From contig NZ_MUHH01000017.1 of NCBI RefSeq assembly GCF_002217475.1, positions 668,917 to 718,322 of the forward strand: DNA of 49,406 nucleotides, read 5' to 3'. Both the position numbers and the translations under genes were made by a program. Below the pieces are notes generated by a model, which saw only the letters and a list, made by a program, of their open reading frames with translations, was not told the origin of the DNA and made no database searches. Numbering within the stretch: the stretch's first letter is position 1; every line of letters begins with the position of its first letter. Below, one piece after another: positions 39,556 to 48,267 of this stretch. Origin of the DNA: Flavobacterium tructae. Its GTDB lineage: Bacteria; Bacteroidota; Bacteroidia; Flavobacteriales; Flavobacteriaceae.

Positions 39556-42183
39556 ATGAAGACACAAGTGATTTCCAATACAATTTTTAGTTTTTTTAAA
39601 GACAGAAAGGGAGTCTCTTATTTACGTGAGAATGATAAAATTATCAGGCAGTTTGTATTTACTATTTTTTTTATCGGAATCGGAATCTGGTTTATCAAAC
39701 ACGAACGTTCGGAATTAGTAGAAGTTAATACTGTAATTACCAATGCCAGCTTTTTTTGGGTTTCGTGTGGAATAGCTCTTGCTTTCTTGTATGTATCACT
39801 TCAGGCGTTAATGTATTTTGCCTCTTTTAAAGCTGTTCAAAGCGGGATATCTTTTAAACAGGCCATTATTTTATTTCTCAAACGAAATTTTGTAAGCGTT
39901 TTTTTGCCGGCGGGTGGAATTTCTTCTTTAGCTTTTTTTACAAAATCCATCGAAAAGAGTGGTGTAAAACCAACTCAAATTCATTTTGCTTCCGTAGTTT
40001 ATGGTTTTGTCGGGATACTCTCGGTTATTATTGTGGCAATACCGGCGTTAATTTACTCTTTATTGGAGGGAACTGCGGGATCTGGTGAAGGATATGCCTT
40101 GGGAGCGGTTGTGATCTTGGCTCTATTTCTTTTTCTGATTTATGATTCGATAGTAAAAAAAGGGCCTCTGTACCGTCTCATTATAAAACTTCTTCCTTCT
40201 GCAGTTGTCTTTTTGGATGATTTACAGCAAAACAGAATCTTAAAAAAGAATTTTCTGCAAGTTGTTTTTTATTCCGTGCTCATCGAGTTTGCGGGAATAG
40301 CACATTTGTATATTGCGATGATCGCTTTGGGATTTGAGCCGTCATTGCCTGCCGCTATAATAGGGTATATTGTTTCGGTTATTTTTTTAATCGTTTCTCC
40401 TTTTTTGCGGGGGTTAGGAGCTATAGAAATCTCAATGAGTTTTATATTAATACAATTCGGGTTTGATAATGTTAGTGCTATCGCCATCACTTTTTTGTAT
40501 CGTTTCTTCGAATTTTGGATTCCATTAGTTGCAGGGGCATTCCTCTTTTTGTTTAATGCGAATACCTTATTGATGCGGGTTGTGCCTTCATTTTTACTTT
40601 TTGTTTTGGGGTTAATAAATATAGTGTCTGTACTAACCCCGGCGATTTCAGAACGATTGCACATCCTGAGAAACATTATTCCCGTGTCGGCGATTAAAGC
40701 ATCAAATGATTTTGTGATAACCGCAGGTTTATTCATGTTAGTAAATGCGACATTTATGCTCAAAGGTTTGCGAAATGCGTGGTGGTCTGCCATTTTCTTA
40801 AGTGGTATTTCTGTAATTGGACACCTTACAAAGGCGATTGATTATGAAGAAGCAGTAATCGCTTTGGTTGTTTTTATCAGTTTAATTATTACCAGAAAAG
40901 AATATTATATTAAGAGTAATGCGCACCTGCAGAGTATCGGATTAAAAACAGTTTTAATCACTATGGCAGCTGTTTTAATATACAGCATTCTGGGATTCTA
41001 CTTTTTGGATAAGAAACATTTTGGTATCGATTTTCATTGGCAACAATCTATTAGATATGGCTTTCAGAATTACTTTTTGGTAGGGAGTTCTGATTTGGTT
41101 CCTCTTGACAGATTTGCAAGGCGCTTTTTACTTTCCATCAACATTAGTGGTTTTTTATCCATCGGCTTTTTGATTTTTGCCTTAATCCGTCCCTATACCA
41201 TAAAAAAGGAAGCAATAGAAGATGATTTTTTATCTGCTAAAGATCTTCGGAGTCTGTATGGAACTTCTGCTTTAGACTATTTTAAAACGTATGACGATAA
41301 AAATATTTTTATAGCAAAAAGTAAAAAGTCTTTTTTAGCTTATCGTGTAGCGGATAGTTTTGCGGTGGTTTTAGAAAACCCCGTAGCAGCGTCGGAGGAT
41401 GAATTTAAACAGTGTATTGTCGAGTTTGACGAGTATTGTTATGAGAATGGCTTGCGAAGTATTTATTATCGTGTTCCTGAAGAAAATTTAGAACTCTTTG
41501 CCTCATTACACAAAAAGAATCTGTTTATAGGACAGGAAGCTGTTGTGGATTTATCGGTATTTACGATGGAAGGAGGTGCCAAAAAATCATTGCGTAATGC
41601 GATAAGCAAAGTCAAAGAAAAGGGTTTTAAGACTACCATTCATACGGCACCGGTTAAGGATGGATTACTGCAAAAAGTTAAAGCGGTAAGTGATGAATGG
41701 CTTGCAGGTACCGGAAGAACTGAAATCGTTTTTTCGCAAGGTAAATTTGATTGGGAAGAACTCAAGCAGCAAACCATCATAACAGTTGAAAATGCTGAAG
41801 AGAAAATTGTGGCTTTTTTAAATGTGATTCCGGATTATGCTAAAGGAGAAGGAACATACGATTTGATTCGGAAAACCAATGATGCACCAAATGGGATCAT
41901 CGATTTTATCCTTTTGGAACTTTTTGCTTATTTGAAAACTCAGGGCTGTACGTCAGTCAATTTAGGATTAGCTGCTATGAGTGGAATTGAAGACCCGGAC
42001 ACCTTTCCGGAAAAGTCAATGAAGTTTGCGTATGAAAGAATTAAGTATTTTTCACATTATAAAGGATTGCGTGATTTTAAAGAAAAATTCTCTCCAGTTT
42101 GGTACAACAAATACTTAGTGTACACGCATGATTACGATTTACTACAGGCACCGTTAGTTTTAAATAAAGTAGTAAAACCATAA
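39556..42183 (+). CDS. mprF: MprF/LpiA-like lipid aminoacyltransferase-flippase
   Basis: An 875-residue protein. The N-terminal two-thirds (about 30-560) carries about 14 transmembrane helices of the lysylphosphatidylglycerol flippase type, with NFVSVFLPAGGISSLAFFTK and LRGLGAIEISMSFILIQFGF as recognisable segments. The soluble C-terminal part (about 565-870) is a DUF2156/GNAT-like aminoacyltransferase domain (FLAYRVADSFAVVLENPVAA, KKSLRNAISKVKEKGFKTTI, VNLGLAAMSGIEDPDTFPEK). Family members move Lys or Ala from aminoacyl-tRNA to phosphatidylglycerol and flip the product, lowering surface negative charge and giving resistance to cationic peptides. The next gene, 33 bp downstream, is an AcvB-type hydrolase, matching the lpiA-acvB operon of Rhizobiales. 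The amino acid and acceptor lipid here are unknown. Confidence 0.88.
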   Translation: MKTQVISNTIFSFFKDRKGVSYLRENDKIIRQFVFTIFFIGIGIWFIKHERSELVEVNTVITNASFFWVSCGIALAFLYVSLQALMYFASFKAVQSGISFKQAIILFLKRNFVSVFLPAGGISSLAFFTKSIEKSGVKPTQIHFASVVYGFVGILSVIIVAIPALIYSLLEGTAGSGEGYALGAVVILALFLFLIYDSIVKKGPLYRLIIKLLPSAVVFLDDLQQNRILKKNFLQVVFYSVLIEFAGIAHLYIAMIALGFEPSLPAAIIGYIVSVIFLIVSPFLRGLGAIEISMSFILIQFGFDNVSAIAITFLYRFFEFWIPLVAGAFLFLFNANTLLMRVVPSFLLFVLGLINIVSVLTPAISERLHILRNIIPVSAIKASNDFVITAGLFMLVNATFMLKGLRNAWWSAIFLSGISVIGHLTKAIDYEEAVIALVVFISLIITRKEYYIKSNAHLQSIGLKTVLITMAAVLIYSILGFYFLDKKHFGIDFHWQQSIRYGFQNYFLVGSSDLVPLDRFARRFLLSINISGFLSIGFLIFALIRPYTIKKEAIEDDFLSAKDLRSLYGTSALDYFKTYDDKNIFIAKSKKSFLAYRVADSFAVVLENPVAASEDEFKQCIVEFDEYCYENGLRSIYYRVPEENLELFASLHKKNLFIGQEAVVDLSVFTMEGGAKKSLRNAISKVKEKGFKTTIHTAPVKDGLLQKVKAVSDEWLAGTGRTEIVFSQGKFDWEELKQQTIITVENAEEKIVAFLNVIPDYAKGEGTYDLIRKTNDAPNGIIDFILLELFAYLKTQGCTSVNLGLAAMSGIEDPDTFPEKSMKFAYERIKYFSHYKGLRDFKEKFSPVWYNKYLVYTHDYDLLQAPLVLNKVVKP

Positions 42184-42216
42184 TTTAAGATTTCGTAATG
42201 TTAAAAAACAATCAAG

Positions 42217-43647
42217 ATGAACAAAATTATAACACTTCTTCTGTCGGTTTTTATTTTTGGGACTAATGTTTATGCCGAAACAACGGATACTTTAAGGGTT
42301 GGAGCATTTGGAAAAATTATGATATACAAGCCTAAAATAACACCAACAGCGGTTGTTTTGTTTGTGTCAGGTGATGGCGGATGGAACAGCGGTGTCGTCG
42401 ATATGGCTAAAAACATTGTTGACCAGGGAGCTGTGGTTGCGGGGATTGATATTCAGCATTATTTTAAGGAAATCAAAAAAGAAAAATCCAAATGTTATTA
42501 TCCTGCCGGAGACTTTGAAGAGCTTAGTCTGATGTTGCAAAAAAAGATAAAGATGAAGCAATATCTAAAGCCAATATTGGCTGGATATTCTTCGGGAGCA
42601 ACCTTGATCTACGGTATGCTGGCTCAGGCTCCCGCGAATACTTTTAGCGGAGCCATTGCTTTAGGGTTTTGTCCCGATATAGAAACTGACAGGACTTTAT
42701 GTGATGGTTCCGGACTGACTTCACATGTCCTGAAAGAAGGAAAAGCTTATTTTCTGGAAAAAACCGAAAAATTATCGGCTCCTTTTATCGTCTTGCAAGG
42801 AATCACCGATCAGGTTTGTAATTATGCCAACACCAAAAAATACATGGAAGGCATGAAGCAGGGAAAACTAATCACACTGCCCAAAGTGGGACATGGTTTT
42901 TCGGTTACTAAAAACTGGCTGCCACAATTCACAGCTGCCTTCAGGGAGATTTTGAATACCCCAAATTATAGTCAGCAGAAATCAGAACAAAACCTTTTGC
43001 TGAAAGAACAGCACCTTGCACCTTTGCCTTTTGAAATGCCTTTAATCTTAATTCCGACAAAAAGTAAAGAGGAATCTTTGCCTGTCGCTTTTTTAATTTC
43101 AGGTGATGGAGGATGGACCAGTTTTGATCAATCTGTCGGGGAAACTTTGGCAGAGAAAGGAATTGCCGTAATAGGATTGGATTCGCAGAAATATTTTTGG
43201 AATGCAAAAACTCCTGTCGAGACTTCGAATGCAATTGCTAAAGCAGTTGAACATTATTTACAGCAATGGAATCGAAAAACATTCATACTTGCCGGTTATT
43301 CATTTGGTGCTTCTGTAATTCCGTTTGTAGCAGGTAATTTTCCGGCACCCCTAAAAGAAAAATTAAAAGGATTGTATTTGTTGTCTCCGGATGTAAAAGC
43401 TGATTTTGAAATTCATATTGCAGACATGCTGAGTATGGAAAGTTCGAAGGACACTTTTGATGTGATTTCCGAAATAAAAAAAATCAAGTCCTATAATCCA
43501 ATTTGTTTTTTTGGAGATGAAGAAGACGCCGCAACCCGCAATCGTTTCTCAGAAGCCGGAATCAAAACTATTGCTTTGCCCGGGTCACATCATTACAACA
43601 ATGACTATAATAAAATAGCCGAGAGTATTCTGAAAGAGATTAAATAA
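42217..43647 (+). CDS. AcvB/VirJ-like periplasmic hydrolase with two alpha/beta domains
   Basis: A 476-residue exported protein (signal MNKIITLLLSVFIFGTNVYA). Two alpha/beta-hydrolase repeats each begin with SGDGGW (51-56 and 295-300) and carry a nucleophile elbow: GYSSG (S125) and GYSFG (S362). Domain 1 has candidate acid D198 and H226 (KVGHGF). Domain 2 has FFGDEED and GSHHYNND. This two-domain plan and the SGDGGW motif match AcvB of Agrobacterium (VirJ being the shorter form). AcvB hydrolyses lysyl-phosphatidylglycerol and is encoded with lpiA. Cotranscription with the MprF-like gene 33 bp upstream supports the same role: periplasmic removal of the amino acid from the lipid. Confidence 0.85.
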   Translation: MNKIITLLLSVFIFGTNVYAETTDTLRVGAFGKIMIYKPKITPTAVVLFVSGDGGWNSGVVDMAKNIVDQGAVVAGIDIQHYFKEIKKEKSKCYYPAGDFEELSLMLQKKIKMKQYLKPILAGYSSGATLIYGMLAQAPANTFSGAIALGFCPDIETDRTLCDGSGLTSHVLKEGKAYFLEKTEKLSAPFIVLQGITDQVCNYANTKKYMEGMKQGKLITLPKVGHGFSVTKNWLPQFTAAFREILNTPNYSQQKSEQNLLLKEQHLAPLPFEMPLILIPTKSKEESLPVAFLISGDGGWTSFDQSVGETLAEKGIAVIGLDSQKYFWNAKTPVETSNAIAKAVEHYLQQWNRKTFILAGYSFGASVIPFVAGNFPAPLKEKLKGLYLLSPDVKADFEIHIADMLSMESSKDTFDVISEIKKIKSYNPICFFGDEEDAATRNRFSEAGIKTIALPGSHHYNNDYNKIAESILKEIK

Positions 43648-43803
43648 CTAAAATAGCTGCATTGTTCCGTTTTTTTACGCAACAAAAGCACGCGTGAAGT
43701 ACCGCAGATTATGGGATTCTAATTTATTTTTAAAAAAAAGTATTTTTTGAGGTAACAAATAGTATAGCACTGCATCAAAAGAGAAACTTTAAAAAATAAC
43801 ATT

Positions 43804-44640
43804 ATGAAAACTAAATCAATTTTACTGATCGCATTAATGCTTCTTATCTCAAAATCTGTTTTTTCGCAAACCGCTTTTAAGGTCGACGTAAAAGGAAAAG
43901 GAGCACCTGTTTTATTATTTCCGGGTTTTGGCTGTACAGGAGAAGTTTGGAACGAAACTGTAGCCGAACTTTCTAAAAATTACGAATGCCACATTTTTAC
44001 TTTTGCCGGGTTTGGAAATGTTCCTCCAATTGAAGGCCCTTGGTTGTCTACAATAAAAAATCAGGTTGTCTCTTATGTAAAGACCAAAAAACTAAAGAAA
44101 GCCACATTAATGGGGCACAGTTTAGGAGGAACTCTAAGTTTGTGGCTGGCTGCCGAAGAAACTAATCTGTTCAAAAAAGTAATCATCGTTGATGCTTTAC
44201 CAGCAAGTGCTGCTTTAATGATTCCGAACTACAAAGGAGAAGTCATTCCTTATGACAATCCGCAAAGCAAAATGATGTTGGGAATGGATCAAAAAGCTTT
44301 CAATGCGATGAATTCTCAGGCAACGTCTTACATGTGTCTCAACAAAGAAAAGCAAAAAACAATCAACGAATGGATGAGTGTGGCCGACAGGAAAACTTAT
44401 GTGTACGGTTATATCGATATGCTTAATTTAGATTTGCGTAAAGAAATTGCCAAAATTAAAATCCCGGTAGTAATTTTAGCGGCCACAAATCCCGATCTTG
44501 CTACCGTACAAAATACCTATAAAGCACAATATGAAAATATGCCGTCGGTTAAAATTTATTATGCAGCAAATTCGGCACATTTTGTAATGTACGATCAACC
44601 GGAGTGGTTCATGGAAAAAGTAAAATCAGAAATACGTTAA
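43804..44640 (+). CDS. Exported alpha/beta hydrolase
   Basis: A 278-residue serine hydrolase with signal peptide (MKTKSILLIALMLLISKSVF, then SQTAF). Oxyanion region LLFPGFGCTGEVWNETV, nucleophile elbow MGHSLGGTLS (S106) and catalytic H about 259 (NSAHFVMYDQP); a candidate acid lies near the ATNPDLATV segment. Resembles proline-iminopeptidase- or lipase-like hydrolases; the substrate is not deducible. It is followed after 1 bp by an ECF sigma factor gene, so all three genes to 45692 form one unit. A 156-bp spacer separates it from the AcvB-like gene; I saw neither terminator nor clear promoter there. Confidence 0.88.
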   Translation: MKTKSILLIALMLLISKSVFSQTAFKVDVKGKGAPVLLFPGFGCTGEVWNETVAELSKNYECHIFTFAGFGNVPPIEGPWLSTIKNQVVSYVKTKKLKKATLMGHSLGGTLSLWLAAEETNLFKKVIIVDALPASAALMIPNYKGEVIPYDNPQSKMMLGMDQKAFNAMNSQATSYMCLNKEKQKTINEWMSVADRKTYVYGYIDMLNLDLRKEIAKIKIPVVILAATNPDLATVQNTYKAQYENMPSVKIYYAANSAHFVMYDQPEWFMEKVKSEIR

Positions 44641-44641
44641 G

Positions 44642-45136
44642 GTGAATAAAAAAGAACAATTTAACGAGATCTATAACAAACATTATAATAAAGTGTTTCG
44701 TTTGTGCAAAGGTTATTTTTGTGGAGATATTGCATTGGCTTCTGATGCAGCTCAGGAAGTTTTCATCAAGGTTTGGGAGCATTTAGATACCTTTCGGAAT
44801 GAATCAAGCATCAGTACCTGGATTTACAGGATCACCGTTAATACCTGTCTTCTTTATTTGCGAAAATCATCCGCAAGAAAAGAAGTTCGAACTGATATAC
44901 TGCCTAAGGTTGCTTCGGAAACTTATTCGGATGAAAAAGAAGAACAGCTTCAGCAAATGTATCAGTGCATACAAAAGCTCGAAGAAACCAATAAAATGAT
45001 CATTCTGATGATCTTAGATGGTATCGAATATCCCGAAATATCAGAAGTAATCGGAATCACTGAAGAAACACTTCGGGTTAGAATTCATCGAATTAAAAAA
45101 AGTTTAACGCAATGTGTACAAAATGAAAACATTTGA
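44642..45136 (+). CDS. ECF-type RNA polymerase sigma factor
   Basis: A 164-residue extracytoplasmic-function sigma factor. Region 2 (1-80) has YNKHYNKVFRLCKGYF, ALASDAAQEVFIKVWEHLDT and SSISTWIYRITVNTCLLYLR. Region 4 (about 100-158) has LEETNKMIILMILDGIEYPE and ISEVIGITEETLRVRIHRIK. It starts with GTG one base after the upstream stop codon, implying translational coupling to the hydrolase. Its gene overlaps the next by 14 bp. Bacteroidota ECF factors usually pair with an inhibitor encoded downstream, here the membrane protein at 45123. Target promoters are not recognisable; none of the upstream regions in this window has a shared ECF-like motif that I noticed. Confidence 0.93.
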   Translation: MNKKEQFNEIYNKHYNKVFRLCKGYFCGDIALASDAAQEVFIKVWEHLDTFRNESSISTWIYRITVNTCLLYLRKSSARKEVRTDILPKVASETYSDEKEEQLQQMYQCIQKLEETNKMIILMILDGIEYPEISEVIGITEETLRVRIHRIKKSLTQCVQNENI

Positions 45137-45692
45137 AGATTTACAAAACATTTGGGATCAGCAAGCAGCATCTAATATAAAACCAGCCGCCAACGATGTC
45201 ATTGAAAAGGCCGAAGCACATACTAAAAAAATAAAACGCAATCATCTTTGGACCAGAATAATTCTGAGTCTGACGGCAATCATACTCATCGCCTATTACA
45301 TTTGGGTAGGAGCCTATAAACAAACTGTATTCAGTTTCGGATTGGGAATTATGATTACCATGCTGATGGTTCGTATCGCTCTGGAGTGGAGTAGCGCAAG
45401 AAAATTTGAGAATTTAAAAACAGACGTTCCCTTAATCGAATACAGCAAGCAGGCTCAACGGTTTTATCAATGGAGAAAAAAAATACATTACATTTTTACG
45501 CCCATAATTTACCTGACTTATATCGCCGGATTTATCTTGCTTTTGCCCGTTTTTAAAGAAAATTTCTCCAAAGGGTTTTATCTATATATCCTTGTCAGCG
45601 GATTTGGTTTTTTACTGTTTTTTGGAGTAATGCTGGTAAGAATCATTAAGAGGGAAGTAAAGCTCTTAGACTTCTTAAAAAACATTTCCTAA
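45123..45692 (+). CDS. Membrane protein, candidate anti-sigma partner
   Basis: A 189-residue protein with a soluble N-terminus of about 40 residues (MKTFEDLQNIWDQQAASNIK) and four transmembrane helices (about 44-64, 70-88, 122-142, 155-177). It overlaps the ECF sigma gene by 14 bp, and that position is where an anti-sigma factor is expected. It lacks a zinc-type anti-sigma HxxxCxxC motif, so the role is inferred from context only. Similar flavobacterial proteins often carry a misleading carotene-oxygenase label. I start at the ATG at 45123; a GTG three codons earlier is also in frame. Confidence 0.75.
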   Translation: MKTFEDLQNIWDQQAASNIKPAANDVIEKAEAHTKKIKRNHLWTRIILSLTAIILIAYYIWVGAYKQTVFSFGLGIMITMLMVRIALEWSSARKFENLKTDVPLIEYSKQAQRFYQWRKKIHYIFTPIIYLTYIAGFILLLPVFKENFSKGFYLYILVSGFGFLLFFGVMLVRIIKREVKLLDFLKNIS

Positions 45693-45765
45693 AAAGAGTA
45701 TCGGAATTCAAATGGCGGATAACGAAGAGGTGTTCGTCATTAGTCCGGCAAAGGAATGATTTAGA

Positions 45766-45842
45766 ACTTGAAACTTGAAACCTGAAACCTGAAACCTGAA
45801 ACTTGAAACTTGAAACTTGAAACTTGGAATTTGTTATTTGAA
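45766..45842. repeat. Array of eleven 7-bp tandem repeats
   Basis: Exact heptamer register over 77 bp: ACTTGAA twice, ACCTGAA three times, ACTTGAA three times, then ACTTGGA, ATTTGTT and ATTTGAA. It fills the spacer between the sigma-factor unit and the ruvB promoter. The consensus A(C/T)(C/T)TGRA is shared with the array at 1147-1188, 44 kb away. Confidence 0.9.
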
Positions 45843-45874
45843 ATAGAACTGTTTTACAAACTAATTTCTTTGTC

Positions 45875-45882
45875 TATCTTTG
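45875..45882 (+). promoter_or_regulatory. -7 box of ruvB
   Basis: TATCTTTG ends only 4 bp before the ruvB ATG at 45887, so the transcript would have almost no leader or the start codon is slightly downstream. No TTG is seen at 17-21 bp; TTTT at 45852-45855 is 19 bp upstream. Confidence 0.6.
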
Positions 45883-45886
45883 TAAA

Positions 45887-46909
45887 ATGAATGAAAACTT
45901 AGATCCCACTACAAAAGGGTACAATCCGGAAGAATTAGATCTTGAAAAAAGATTGCGTCCACTGTCATTTGATGATTTTGCAGGACAAGATCAGGTTTTA
46001 GAGAACCTAAAGATTTTCGTTGCTGCCGCTAATCAGCGTGGTGAAGCACTTGATCACGCTCTTTTTCACGGGCCTCCGGGATTGGGTAAAACTACTTTGG
46101 CGAACATTCTGGCCAATGAGCTTGAAGTGGGGATCAAAATTACTTCAGGCCCTGTTTTGGATAAACCGGGAGATTTGGCAGGTTTATTGACCAATCTTGA
46201 CGAAAGAGACGTTTTATTCATTGATGAGATTCACCGTTTGAGCCCTATTGTCGAAGAATATTTGTACTCGGCTATGGAGGATTTCAAAATCGATATTATG
46301 ATTGAATCCGGACCAAATGCCAGAACGGTACAAATCAATCTGAATCCTTTTACGCTGATAGGAGCTACAACACGTTCCGGATTACTGACAGCTCCGATGA
46401 GAGCTCGTTTTGGAATCTCATCCCGTTTGCAATACTACACTACTGAACTTTTGACCACCATTGTAGAAAGAAGTTCTTCTATACTTAAAATGCCAATTTC
46501 ATTGGATGCCGCTATCGAAATAGCCGGTAGAAGCCGTGGAACACCTCGTATTGCCAATGCATTATTGAGAAGAGTTCGCGATTTTGCACAAATAAAAGGA
46601 AATGGAACCATCGACATCGAAATTGCGCGTTATGCCTTAAAAGCACTAAATGTAGACGCGCATGGACTGGATGAAATGGATAATAAAATTTTACTGACCA
46701 TTATTAATAAATTCAAAGGTGGCCCCGTAGGACTTTCGACTTTGGCAACTGCTGTATCAGAAAGCAGTGAAACCATTGAAGAAGTCTACGAACCCTTTTT
46801 GATTCAGGAAGGTTTTATTATGCGTACACCACGCGGACGTGAGGTTACGGATAAGGCCTACAAACATTTAGGAAAAATAAACACCAACATTCAGGGCGGA
46901 TTGTTTTAA
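45887..46909 (+). CDS. ruvB: Holliday junction branch-migration helicase RuvB
   Basis: A 340-residue AAA+ ATPase that drives branch migration with RuvA. It has the N-terminal [19 protein letters not shown], Walker [12 protein letters not shown], Walker [12 protein letters not shown], sensor 1 [19 protein letters not shown] including the arginine finger region, and a C-terminal winged helix with [20 protein letters not shown]. The second in-frame ATG four bases after the promoter-proximal one is out of frame, so the annotated start is kept. It heads a run with a P450 gene (11 bp later) and queG (4-bp overlap). Confidence 0.98.
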   Translation: MNENLDPTTKGYNPEELDLEKRLRPLSFDDFAGQDQVLENLKIFVAAANQRGEALDHALFHGPPGLGKTTLANILANELEVGIKITSGPVLDKPGDLAGLLTNLDERDVLFIDEIHRLSPIVEEYLYSAMEDFKIDIMIESGPNARTVQINLNPFTLIGATTRSGLLTAPMRARFGISSRLQYYTTELLTTIVERSSSILKMPISLDAAIEIAGRSRGTPRIANALLRRVRDFAQIKGNGTIDIEIARYALKALNVDAHGLDEMDNKILLTIINKFKGGPVGLSTLATAVSESSETIEEVYEPFLIQEGFIMRTPRGREVTDKAYKHLGKINTNIQGGLF

Positions 46910-46920
46910 TCCTGTTAAAC

Positions 46921-48267
46921 ATGTCTGAAAATAAAAAATACAAGTACCCGAACAAGCTTTCGATCGTAAGGTTCTTTTTAGATGCCGAAGGAGTGCGCAG
47001 AAACCCTATTCCTTATCATAAAAGATATTTTGATCAGTTTGGGGATTCTTTTTCACTTCAGATAGGACGTTCGAAACACTTGATTTTATCGCGTGATAAT
47101 GAGATTGCCCAGCATATTTTGCAGAAAAATCAAAGGAACTATCACAAATCTAAATTTCAGTCCGTTTATCTTTCAAAATACTTGGGAAAAGGACTTTTGA
47201 CCGTTGACGGTGATTTTTGGCTGAAACAAAGACGACTCATTCAGCCCGCGTTTCATAAACAGAAAATGAATCAGCTGGTTGAGAATATGAATGAGACAAT
47301 CGTTTCAGAATTAAAGGAATTGGAGGAAGAAAAGCGAATTGATCTCTTTCCGGTTATGAGTCAGCTCGCATTTAATGTAGTGGCGAAGTCACTGTTTCAT
47401 CTTTCGATTTCGGAAGAGAAATTAAATCGGATCAAATACATCATCGAAGAAGTTCAGAATTTTTTGATCAAAGAAATTCGGCTTCCCCATAAAGCATGGT
47501 GGTTTTCGGTGAGTGGTCAGGTGGCAAAACATTTGGAACTGGCCGAAGAGAACAACCGAATCATTCAGGAAATTATCGACGAGCGAACCACTTCTGGAGA
47601 GCCCGTAAACGATTTGCTTCAGCTGCTTTTAGAAACACGTTACGAAGATACCGGTGAAGGAATGTCAGTTAAACAACTGATCGATGAAATTAAAATTCTT
47701 TTTATTGCCGGACATGAAACTAGTGCCAACGCCTTAACTTTTACACTATACCTTTTGGGAAGAAATCCGGAGATACAGCAGAAAGTGTTGGATGAAATTC
47801 TGGAAATCGAAGCACAAACAGAGAATGTAACAGAACAATTGCAAAAGATGACCTATTTGAATGCCGTTATCAATGAAGCGATGCGCCTGTATCCGCCAGC
47901 CTGGATTACAGACCGGCAAAATGTTGAAGACGATACTATTGGACCGTATCATTTAAAAAAAGGAACTTTAATTGGAGTTTCTTTTTATGAGTTGCATCGA
48001 AATCCTAAATACTGGGAAAATCCCGAAGAGTTTATCCCGGAGCGTTTTCTTGGGGAACAAAAGAAACACTCGATGCAATATTTTTATCCTTTCGGAGCCG
48101 GACCAAGAATGTGTATCGGAGCGGGATTTGCGATCTATGAAATGTGCCTTACTGTGGCTCATGTTGTAAAAAAATACGTAATTAAATCGGAGACTGATAT
48201 TGTTCAATTCAATCCGTTAATTACTTTAAAACCTGTTGGAATAGAAGTTTTATTCTCTAAAAGATGA
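46921..48267 (+). CDS. Cytochrome P450
   Basis: A 448-residue soluble P450 monooxygenase. The I-helix has [20 protein letters not shown] with the oxygen-activating acid/Thr-like pair (HETS), the K-helix ExxR in [11 protein letters not shown], a PERF motif (FIPERF), and the heme-binding loop [17 protein letters not shown] with the cysteine ligand C398. The absence of an N-terminal membrane anchor and the LYPPAW segment suggest similarity to fatty-acid hydroxylases of the CYP102/CYP4 type; the substrate is not proven. No reductase or ferredoxin gene is adjacent. It lies 11 bp after ruvB and overlaps queG by 4 bp, so it is cotranscribed with housekeeping genes. Confidence 0.95.
   Translation: MSENKKYKYPNKLSIVRFFLDAEGVRRNPIPYHKRYFDQFGDSFSLQIGRSKHLILSRDNEIAQHILQKNQRNYHKSKFQSVYLSKYLGKGLLTVDGDFWLKQRRLIQPAFHKQKMNQLVENMNETIVSELKELEEEKRIDLFPVMSQLAFNVVAKSLFHLSISEEKLNRIKYIIEEVQNFLIKEIRLPHKAWWFSVSGQVAKHLELAEENNRIIQEIIDERTTSGEPVNDLLQLLLETRYEDTGEGMSVKQLIDEIKILFIAGHETSANALTFTLYLLGRNPEIQQKVLDEILEIEAQTENVTEQLQKMTYLNAVINEAMRLYPPAWITDRQNVEDDTIGPYHLKKGTLIGVSFYELHRNPKYWENPEEFIPERFLGEQKKHSMQYFYPFGAGPRMCIGAGFAIYEMCLTVAHVVKKYVIKSETDIVQFNPLITLKPVGIEVLFSKR

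Noticed and set aside
45766..45842. CRISPR array
   Set aside because: The unit is 7 bp with no spacers and no cas genes; it is a simple tandem repeat.
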